Assembly (NCBI RefSeq): GCF_017603965.1
Contig: NZ_CP071955.1
Span: 310,001 to 374,000, forward strand
Length of the DNA stretch: 64,000 nt
Reading direction: 5' to 3'
DNA from: Xanthomonas fragariae
Lineage (GTDB): Bacteria > Pseudomonadota > Gammaproteobacteria > Xanthomonadales > Xanthomonadaceae
Shown: positions 1-6,741 of the stretch, piece after piece
Layout of the letters: each line of letters opens with the position of its first letter
Position numbering within the stretch: position 1 is the stretch's first letter
Made by a program: the position numbers and the translations under genes
The notes under the pieces: model-generated
Databases searched by the model: none
The model's input: the letters and a program-made list of their open reading frames with translations, nothing else
What the model was told of the DNA's origin: nothing

Positions 1-1103
1 ATACCGCGCGTGGGTTGGATGTGGAAGCGGCGCCTGCGGCCGCTGCGCAAGCCGAGCCGGTTGCCGCGAGCCCGCCGCTGCCGTCTGCAACCGAGCCATC
101 CGCTCCCGAACCGCCGGAGCCTGCCGGCAAGGCGCGCACCGCGCGAACGAACAGCGTCACTGCACAGGTCGGTATCGAGGCCGAGGTGGTGCGCGCGCGG
201 CGTATTTTCGAAGACGGCCGCGACACGGTCGAGGCGATGTTTCGCGATGTACGGCTTGGTCGCACGGTCGACACCGAGGCGGCGATGCCGTTGGTGGAAG
301 CCATCAACGATTCGGTGCTGCGGCATCCGCAAGCCTTGATCAGCGTGGCGCGTCTCAAAACCGCCGACGATTATACCTATCTGCATTCAATGGCCGTGGC
401 AGGCTTGATGAGCGGGTTGGCACGCCAACTCGGTCTGCCCGAGGCGCAGGTGGTGGAAGCGGCGATGGGCGGCCTGTTGCACGACATGGGCAAGGCGGTG
501 ACGCCACTGGAAATTCTCAACAAGCCGGGTAAGCTCACCGACGAAGAAATGGAGGTCATGCGCCAGCACCCGCTGGATGGCCACCGTTTGCTGGTGGCCG
601 GCGGCGTGCAGAGCGCGGTGGTGCTGGAGATCGCGCTGCATCATCACGAAAAGATCGACGGCAGCGGTTATCCGAATCGATTGGTGGGCGAGAATATCTC
701 GCTGATGTCGCGAATGGGCGCGGTGTGCGATGTGTACGACGCCATCAGCTCGGACCGTCCTTACAAACGCGGCTGGGATCCGGCCGAATCGCTCAAGCGC
801 ATGGCGTCGTGGCAGGGGCATTTCGACCCGGCTGTATTTCAGGCGTTCGTGCGTCGACTCGGCATTTATCCGGTCGGCTCATTGGTGCGGCTGGAATCGC
901 AGAAGCTGGCGGTGGTGATCGAGCAGTCGCCCGATTCGCTGCTCAAGCCGAGGGTGCGCGTGTTCTATTCGGCCAAGCTGCGCAGCCACGTGTTGGTGCA
1001 GGACATCGACCTCTCGCGGCCGGATTGCCAGGACCGCATCGCGCAGATGGAAAGCCCGACCGACTGGGGCTTCCGCGATCTTGAGAAACTCTGGCTGGCG
1101 TAG
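1..1103 (+). CDS. HD-GYP domain cyclic-di-GMP phosphodiesterase (5' end outside window)
   Basis: The reading frame is open to the first base, so the N-terminus is missing; numbering here begins at the TTG at 15. Residues 1-45 are an Ala/Pro-rich linker. The HD-GYP domain follows, with the metal-binding HDMGK at 156-160 and HHHEKIDGSGYP at 209-220, so both the HD and the GYP signatures are intact. The family hydrolyses cyclic di-GMP in the cytoplasm. Many relatives carry an N-terminal DUF3391 domain, which may lie upstream of the window. No receiver domain is visible in the part seen. The target process is unknown. With the GGDEF protein at 46129-47757 it is one of two cyclic-di-GMP enzymes here. 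Confidence 0.9.
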   Translation, partial: TARGLDVEAAPAAAAQAEPVAASPPLPSATEPSAPEPPEPAGKARTARTNSVTAQVGIEAEVVRARRIFEDGRDTVEAMFRDVRLGRTVDTEAAMPLVEAINDSVLRHPQALISVARLKTADDYTYLHSMAVAGLMSGLARQLGLPEAQVVEAAMGGLLHDMGKAVTPLEILNKPGKLTDEEMEVMRQHPLDGHRLLVAGGVQSAVVLEIALHHHEKIDGSGYPNRLVGENISLMSRMGAVCDVYDAISSDRPYKRGWDPAESLKRMASWQGHFDPAVFQAFVRRLGIYPVGSLVRLESQKLAVVIEQSPDSLLKPRVRVFYSAKLRSHVLVQDIDLSRPDCQDRIAQMESPTDWGFRDLEKLWLA

Positions 1104-1505
1104 TCGTTGTGCGTGCATTGCCTTTCCAAGTCGATGCCATCGCGCCTGTCTGCAAGTTCGACCGTGGTCGGTTGAGCTCTGGCCGGTGTCGTCGTTATAC
1201 CGATGACGTCAAGGCCCAAGCTATCACTCGACACACGGTGCCAGGTGGCGTCCGTCAGACGCTCACGTTGGTGTTCGGCAAGCCCGCTACGCCTTCGCCA
1301 TCTGCGCAGCGGGTTTGCGATCGATCGATCACGATGTTCGATACACGAGAGCTGGATCGGCAGCGCTTCGACCAGACGAAAAGCAAGCTCATCAGTGGCG
1401 CCGATGCGCGAGAGCTGGCAGTGTTCGGCGGACATCCCTGAGCCGCATCAGCTTGACCAAATCCAACAACGAGCCGTCTTTTTCATCGTGAAGCGGAGCG
1501 AAAAA
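1104..1505. other. Intergenic region with promoter and leader of effector candidate 1
   Basis: No gene is supported here. The right part, from about 1262, is closely similar to 3811-4054 in front of the second paralogue. It contains a PIP box, a -10 element and a roughly 165-nt leader. An open frame from 1203 runs through this region into the downstream gene, but its translation has no counterpart upstream of the other two copies, so it is treated as non-coding. Confidence 0.7.
1274..1335 (+). promoter_or_regulatory. PIP box plus -10 element (HrpX-type promoter)
   Basis: TTCGG (1274-1278), 15 bases, then TTCGC (1294-1298) matches the plant-inducible-promoter consensus TTCGB-N15-TTCGB bound by HrpX. 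A YANNNT -10 element, CACGAT, starts at 1330, exactly 31 bases after the box, which fits the 30-32 base spacing known for functional PIP promoters. It drives the gene starting at 1506. Confidence 0.85.
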
Positions 1506-3674
1506 ATGCTGAGTCCAAAGAACAGCAATCGTCGGAAGCATGCCCAGAGCACCTACCAAAGTCTGCCAGAGCAGGCGACTGGCCGGCCGGCGAGCTCGGG
1601 TGCAGTTGCCCCCGGAATGTCCTCCCCCTCAGCGCCTTCTGGCGTCCTCACCGAACTGCAAGCTCGACCGACTAAGCGCCCTCGCAACGAGGCATCTGCT
1701 GCGCGGTCGGCGCCGGAATCGGGCGCGCATCCGGCTCCGAATGGCACATCGATACCGTTTTCCTCTTCCGCTTTGTCGTACGGCGACCGGCCCCCTAACA
1801 GTCATCTTCATCATTCTCAACTTTGGCGCGCCGATGCGCCTGAGCCACAGGGGACAACAGTGCAGCAGCCTGCTTCTGAGGACGCCGCAGTTCATGAAGA
1901 ACGTCAGGCGCAAGTTGATTGTCCATCAACCTCGGGCGATATGCGCAGCGAGTTCGCCAAGCTAAGAAACAACTTGCGAAACGGGACCAGATGGTCAAGC
2001 TACGGGAAACCCTATCCAGACGACACGGCACTCATCGAGCGGTTTGTAGAAAGCGCCGAGAACAGCGCGAACAACTTCCACACCATAAGAGACCACGTAC
2101 ATGTATTGATACGTTTTAGCGCTTGGCTCAGTAACCAGAACAAGGGTGGTCTGCAAGGCCGGCTCTTGCAAGACTCAGACGAGCTTAGAAGCGATGCCAT
2201 GAATTTCCAAACACAGACGGGAAACCGTCGTCTGATCGTGGCAGTGGATAAACTGCATAATATGGAATCTGCCAAAGACGGAACAATAAAAACCCGGCGG
2301 TACCGCCGCAATGAGGTTCCTGAGAGCGATAAAAAACTCATCAATGATGCGCTTTCTGCTACCCCCGCGTATGTAACCGCGTTGCGCGCGTTCAGTGGAT
2401 GGCTCCATGCCGAGAATAAAAAGGCATTGTGTGAAACGGGCAGGCTGCATTCCCAAGCCTTGATGGATGACGCCCGCGCCTTCAAAGAAAAGAACATGGC
2501 GGGCAGTCACCATTTGATTTCGGCGCTGCGGCAACTGCAGAACTTTTACCTCACCGGAAAGACCGACTTCGCGAATAGGATTAATACGCGTGAGATCCCT
2601 GAAGTCGACCGCCAACTCTACGAGCAATATAAAGATATTTTGTCGACGACGCTGTCGGCGTCCGGCCCCGAGAAGAAATACGGTGCCGGGCAAACCTACT
2701 CCGGTAAGATGTCAGGCTTGGTGCACTCCTTCAGCGGTTGGCTAAAGGCGAACCAAAAAGCGGCAATGGCGACGCGTTTGCACGACACAACGCTGGATGA
2801 CGATTTGAATATATTTACCAATAGAAACTGCGAAAACTATGCCAAGACTATTAAAAGCATGCTGAAGCAAGTGCGGGATATTTTTCCTTCTGACGTGCAG
2901 TCGCCCGAGCAGGGCAATAAGCCTCAGGCCCACGACGTCGACCGCCGACTCAGCGAGCAATTTATAGCTGATTTTTTGGCGCCCGGCCGCGAGACGACAT
3001 CCATTGACCAGGAAAAATACGCCGGCTTGCTGTCAGCCCATGTGCGCCACTTCAGCGCCTGGCTACAGGAGAACGAAAAGGAGCCATTGGTGTCGCGTTT
3101 GCACGAGCCAATGCTGGATAGGGATTTGGAGCTTTACATCCGTGGCAAGGGCTTAGGCTACAAAAGTGTTATGAGACACATGCTGATGCAAGTGCGCCAG
3201 ATGTATCCTTCCAACGAGGAGTTGCCCGACCTCGGAAGCAGAGCCGAACCGGCGGAGCCTTCCTACTCCTTCATGTTTCCACTCACTCCTGAGGGTGGTT
3301 GGCCGCAGGCGCCTGAAGGCGACTGGATCCCCGATACGCCAGAGCAGGAGGTGACGGGACCTGCGTCGTCCGCTCAGCCCGAGGCGTCGAGTTACAACAT
3401 TCCATTCGACTGGGAGGCACCGTATCAAGAAGCGACAGAGCCGCAGCACACCATCGCGATGTCGCAAGCGTCAATACTGAGCTTCGACGAGAAGGATACT
3501 GGGCCCAGTTGGAAGCGTGGTGTACAGCAGGTTCCCGAATGGCTATTGCAGCATGAGGTTCGCGATAAGCAGATGGTTCATATCCGTGGCATTGCGTATC
3601 GCGTCGTTACCAAACAGCGCGAGGTCGATGGGGTGAACCAGGCCCAACTTTGGCTTAATCCAGAACAATTTTGA
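1506..3674 (+). CDS. Candidate type III effector with four FSxWL repeats, copy 1
   Basis: This 722-residue protein has no function I recognise. Residues 1-170 are Ser/Pro/Ala-rich, as in type III secretion signals, and hold a basic RPTKRPR motif at 54-60 that looks like a nuclear localisation signal. Four repeats follow (about 172-253, 273-348, 367-462, 478-569), each with an FSxWL core at 204, 296, 409 and 516. The repeat pattern resembles the SAM-like core-binding domain of tyrosine recombinases, but no catalytic domain is present. Residues 573-680 are acidic with Trp/Phe/Tyr (FDWEAPY, EGDWIPD). A conserved tail ends in WLNPEQF. The ATG at 1506 was chosen because it aligns with the starts of both paralogues; GCGGAG lies upstream. 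A GTG at 1488 is also in frame. HrpX control is inferred from the PIP promoter. Confidence 0.8.
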   Translation: MLSPKNSNRRKHAQSTYQSLPEQATGRPASSGAVAPGMSSPSAPSGVLTELQARPTKRPRNEASAARSAPESGAHPAPNGTSIPFSSSALSYGDRPPNSHLHHSQLWRADAPEPQGTTVQQPASEDAAVHEERQAQVDCPSTSGDMRSEFAKLRNNLRNGTRWSSYGKPYPDDTALIERFVESAENSANNFHTIRDHVHVLIRFSAWLSNQNKGGLQGRLLQDSDELRSDAMNFQTQTGNRRLIVAVDKLHNMESAKDGTIKTRRYRRNEVPESDKKLINDALSATPAYVTALRAFSGWLHAENKKALCETGRLHSQALMDDARAFKEKNMAGSHHLISALRQLQNFYLTGKTDFANRINTREIPEVDRQLYEQYKDILSTTLSASGPEKKYGAGQTYSGKMSGLVHSFSGWLKANQKAAMATRLHDTTLDDDLNIFTNRNCENYAKTIKSMLKQVRDIFPSDVQSPEQGNKPQAHDVDRRLSEQFIADFLAPGRETTSIDQEKYAGLLSAHVRHFSAWLQENEKEPLVSRLHEPMLDRDLELYIRGKGLGYKSVMRHMLMQVRQMYPSNEELPDLGSRAEPAEPSYSFMFPLTPEGGWPQAPEGDWIPDTPEQEVTGPASSAQPEASSYNIPFDWEAPYQEATEPQHTIAMSQASILSFDEKDTGPSWKRGVQQVPEWLLQHEVRDKQMVHIRGIAYRVVTKQREVDGVNQAQLWLNPEQF

Positions 3675-3688
3675 GGTGCTGAGCGATT
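2940..3688 (+). repeat. 749-bp block shared with 8176-8924
   Basis: The fourth repeat, C-terminal region, stop codon and 14 bases beyond match the corresponding part of the third paralogue, with no difference seen on reading. Outside the block the two genes diverge clearly. This indicates recent duplication or gene conversion between copies 1 and 3. Confidence 0.85.
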
Positions 3689-4054
3689 TCGTCCGTTGAA
3701 GATGAGGCGGCGATTGCCTATGCTGAAAATCAAACAATTGCTCATAACAGCGATTGCCTCAGTTGTTGATCCAAAGCGCATGGAAAAATTGTTCAGAGCT
3801 TGCTTAGACGCTTACCTTGACGTTCGGCAAACCCGCTACGCCTTCGCCATCTGCGCACCGGGTGTGCGATCGATCGGTCACAATAATAATTATTGAGGGC
3901 TGGATCGGCAGCGTTTCGACCAGATGGAAAGTAAGGTCATCAGTGGGGAAAATGCGCGACAGCTGGCGGTGTTCAGCGGATATCGCTGAGCCGCATCAGC
4001 TTGACGAGACCAAGTAACGAGCCGTCTTTTTCATCATGAAGCGGAGCGAAAAAA
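3675..4054. other. Intergenic region with promoter and leader of effector candidate 2
   Basis: There is no supported gene. The first part up to about 3810 is AT-richer and unassigned; a phrase near 3720 resembles one just upstream of copy 3 (near 6701). From about 3811 it matches the promoter and leader of copy 1, including the PIP box. Confidence 0.65.
3823..3884 (+). promoter_or_regulatory. PIP box plus -10 element (HrpX-type promoter)
   Basis: TTCGG (3823-3827), 15 bases, then TTCGC (3843-3847) fits the PIP consensus. CACAAT at 3879-3884 is a YANNNT -10 element, again exactly 31 bases downstream. The layout matches that of copy 1, so the two genes should belong to the same HrpX regulon. 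Confidence 0.85.
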
Positions 4055-6244
4055 ATGCGGAGCACAAAGAGCAGCACTCGTGGGGCGCATGCCCAGAGTA
4101 CTTACCAAGGCGTGCCAGAGCAGGTGATTGGCCGGCCGGCAAGCCCGGGCGCCGGGTCATCCGGAATGTCGTCGTCCTCAGCGCCCTCTGGCGTCCTCAA
4201 CGAACTGTCGGCTCGACCGACTAAGCGCCGTCGCACCGAGGCATCTGCTGCACGTTCGGCGCCGAAATCGGGCGCGCATCCGGCTCGGAACGTCACATCG
4301 ATACCGTTTTCCTCTTCCGCTTTGTCGTACGGCGACCGGCCCCCTAACAGTCATCTTCATCATTCTCAACTTTGGCGCGCTGATGCGCCTGAGCCCCAGG
4401 GAACAACAGCGCAGCAGCCTGCTTTGGATAACGCGGCAGTTCATGAAAACTGTCCGGCGGCAGATAATCGCCCACCCTTGCGCGGTAGGCTCGGCGGGTT
4501 CGCCCAGCTAAGCCAACAGATTCGACACGGGACCGGGCGGTCACGCTCTAACACACTCTATCCACTCGACAAGGAACTCATCGCGCAGTTTGTAGAAGGC
4601 GCCGAGCGTGGGGGCAGCAGCTTCGTGACCACAAAAACGCACGCCAACATGTTGATACGTTTTAGCGATTGGCTCAGGCAGCAGAACAGGGGTGGTCTGC
4701 AAGACGGGCTCCTCAAAAAAGAGCTGAAAGACGATGCCACGAATTTCCAAAAAGGGATGAAACGCGATTATCTGGCCACGGCACTGAAGTATCTGCATGC
4801 CTTCGACTCTAGCCCCGACCGAACGGTAAATATACCGATTATCCCCCAACATGAGGCTTCTGACGCTGATAAAAAATTCATCAATGCTGCGCTTTCTACT
4901 AAACCCTATCATGCAACTGCGTTGCGCGCGTTCAGTGCATGGCTCCACGCCGAGAATAAAAAGGGATTGTGCGAAACGGACAGGCTGCACTCCCAAGCCT
5001 TGATGGATGACGCCAAAACCTTCGCAAAAACGCGCTTGGCGGGCAGTCAAAAGTCGGTTACAGCGCTGCGGCAACTGCGGAACTTTTACCTCACCGGAAA
5101 GATGGACTTCACGAAGAAGAGTAATACGCGTGAGATCCACGAAGTCGACCGCCAACTCTACGAGCAATATAAAGATATTTTGTCGATGACGCTATCGGCG
5201 TCCGGCTCCGAGAAGAAATACAATAACCGGCAAACCTACTCCGCTAGGATGTCAGGCTTCATGAAATACTTCAGCGGCTGGCTAAAGGCGAACCAAAAGG
5301 CGTCAATGGCGACGCGTTTGCACGACACAACGCTGGATGACGATTTGAATATCTTTAAGGGTAGTAACTCCAAAATATATGCCAGCAATATTAGGGGAAT
5401 GCTGGCGCAAGTCAGGGATATTTTTCCTTCTGACGTGCAGTCGCCCGAGCAGGTCAATAAGCCTCAGATCCACGACGTCGACCGCCAACTCAGCGAGAAA
5501 TTCAAAAATGCTTTGTTGGCGCCTGGCCGCGAGACGACATCCATTAACCAGGAAAAATACGCCGGCTTGCTGTCAGCCCATGTGCGCCACTTCAGCGCCT
5601 GGCTACAGGAGAACGAAAAGGAGCCATTGGCGTCGCGTTTGCATGAGCCAACGCTGGATAGCGATTTGGAGTTTTACATCCGTGACAAGGATTTAGGCTA
5701 CCAAAGTGTTCTGAAACACATGCTGATGCAAGTGCGCCAGATGTATCCTTCCAACGTGCAGTTGCCAGACCTGGGAAGCAGAGGCGAACCGGCAGAGCCT
5801 TCTTACTCCTCCATGTTTCCACTCACTCATGAGGGTGGTTGGCCGCAGGCGGCTGAAGGCGTCTGGATTCCCGATACGCCAGAGCAGGAGGTGACGATAC
5901 CTGCGTTGCCAGCCCAGCCCGAGGCGTCGAGTCTCCCCTTTGAATTCGACTGGGGGGGCGCACTGCATCAATCGGATTTTTTGTTGCAGGGGCATCAAAG
6001 TTTGTCGCAAACGCATCAAAGCAATTGGGATCTCGATAACTTTTCTGATCAGCTCATGGCGCATTCGTGGCCAACCCAGCCTGGGGAGTCGAGTTCCAGC
6101 TTTGCGTTCGACCCGAATGCACCGCAGCCAGAAGCCACAGAGCCGCAGCACACCAACGTTATGCCGCAAGCGTCGATACCGACCCTTGAACAGAATGACA
6201 TTGGGCTCGACTGGAACGATGGTGAACAACGTGTTCCCGAATGA
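4055..6244 (+). CDS. Candidate type III effector with four FSxWL repeats, copy 2 (C-terminal tail lost)
   Basis: This 729-residue paralogue of the gene at 1506 has the same layout: Ser/Pro-rich N-terminus, basic RPTKRRR motif at 54-60, and four FSxWL repeats. Its C-terminal region is longer and contains acidic/aromatic stretches such as FEFDWGG and NWDLDNFSDQL, which recall eukaryotic acidic activation domains (inference only). Where copies 1 and 3 read VPEW followed by a tail of about 43 residues, this copy has VPE and TGA. The sequence after the stop still resembles the tail (LLHHSVYDRQIVRLR), so a Trp codon became a stop. The ATG at 4055 is out of frame with the upstream ATG at 4036 because the A-tract is one base longer than in copy 1. 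A PIP promoter lies upstream. Confidence 0.8.
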   Translation: MRSTKSSTRGAHAQSTYQGVPEQVIGRPASPGAGSSGMSSSSAPSGVLNELSARPTKRRRTEASAARSAPKSGAHPARNVTSIPFSSSALSYGDRPPNSHLHHSQLWRADAPEPQGTTAQQPALDNAAVHENCPAADNRPPLRGRLGGFAQLSQQIRHGTGRSRSNTLYPLDKELIAQFVEGAERGGSSFVTTKTHANMLIRFSDWLRQQNRGGLQDGLLKKELKDDATNFQKGMKRDYLATALKYLHAFDSSPDRTVNIPIIPQHEASDADKKFINAALSTKPYHATALRAFSAWLHAENKKGLCETDRLHSQALMDDAKTFAKTRLAGSQKSVTALRQLRNFYLTGKMDFTKKSNTREIHEVDRQLYEQYKDILSMTLSASGSEKKYNNRQTYSARMSGFMKYFSGWLKANQKASMATRLHDTTLDDDLNIFKGSNSKIYASNIRGMLAQVRDIFPSDVQSPEQVNKPQIHDVDRQLSEKFKNALLAPGRETTSINQEKYAGLLSAHVRHFSAWLQENEKEPLASRLHEPTLDSDLEFYIRDKDLGYQSVLKHMLMQVRQMYPSNVQLPDLGSRGEPAEPSYSSMFPLTHEGGWPQAAEGVWIPDTPEQEVTIPALPAQPEASSLPFEFDWGGALHQSDFLLQGHQSLSQTHQSNWDLDNFSDQLMAHSWPTQPGESSSSFAFDPNAPQPEATEPQHTNVMPQASIPTLEQNDIGLDWNDGEQRVPE

Positions 6245-6350
6245 CTATTGCATCATAGCGTTTACGATCGGCAGATCGTTCGTCTCCGCAATGTGGACTA
6301 TTGCCTCGCGCTGTACCGGGCATGGCCGACACGTGCAACCAGCCCTAACT
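6245..6350 (+). pseudogene. Untranslated remnant of the effector C-terminal tail
   Basis: Reading on in frame after the TGA at 6242-6244 gives LLHHSVYDRQIVRLRNVDY, which aligns with LLQHEVRDKQMVHIRGIAY at the C-terminus of copies 1 and 3. It is the decayed end of copy 2. The similarity fades before about 6350. Confidence 0.65.
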
Positions 6351-6527
6351 TTATTTCTCTCTGCACTCACAAGATGGCTGAGCGATATCGACGCCTACAA
6401 TATCGGTTGCACGCTCAACGCTCTGAAGGGTCTCACACCGTACGAATTCATCTGCAAACAGTGGACATCCGAGCCCGAGCGGTTCAAGGTGAATCCGATC
6501 CATCTAATGCCAGGACTGAACACCTAA
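6351..6527 (+). pseudogene. C-terminal remnant of an IS481-type transposase
   Basis: The frame ending at 6527 reads LNALKGLTPYEFICKQW and then EPERFKVNPIHLMPGLNT. This is the characteristic C-terminus of the rve-domain transposases of IS481-like elements common in Xanthomonas. No catalytic DDE core is present and the upstream part has degenerated. The stop codon overlaps the end of the MITE-like element at 6524. Confidence 0.75.
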
Positions 6528-6660
6528 CAAAACGTAGCGACCAGCCGCCAGTCGCCGGTTGGCTGCGGACGGCGCGGAAGAACCGCAGTGTACGCATGGT
6601 ACATGCCGATTCAGGGTACCGGCCGCGCCCGTCTGGCGGTGAGCGCAGTAGTTTTGTTAG
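6524..6660. mobile_element. MITE-like element, copy A
   Basis: A 137-bp segment bounded by CTAACAAAAC and its inverted copy GTTTTGTTAG. Its reverse complement aligns along its whole length with 30458-30598 and more distantly with 58593-58735. The ends resemble those of the IS5-family element at 36569-37450, so that transposase may have moved it. It lies between copies 2 and 3 of the effector candidates. Confidence 0.75.
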
Positions 6661-6741
6661 AAAATCCAAGAATGTTGTTCGAACGCTACGATTGTCCACG
6701 CTGAAAATCAAATACTTATTCATCATGAAGCGGAGCGAAAA

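Noticed and set aside
1203..1505. Upstream extension of the first effector gene to 1203
   Set aside because: The added residues have no counterpart in the other copies, and the region contains the promoter and -10 element.
6524..6660. CRISPR or simple hairpin repeat
   Set aside because: The copies are far apart, have inverted ends and no spacers, and fit a MITE family better.
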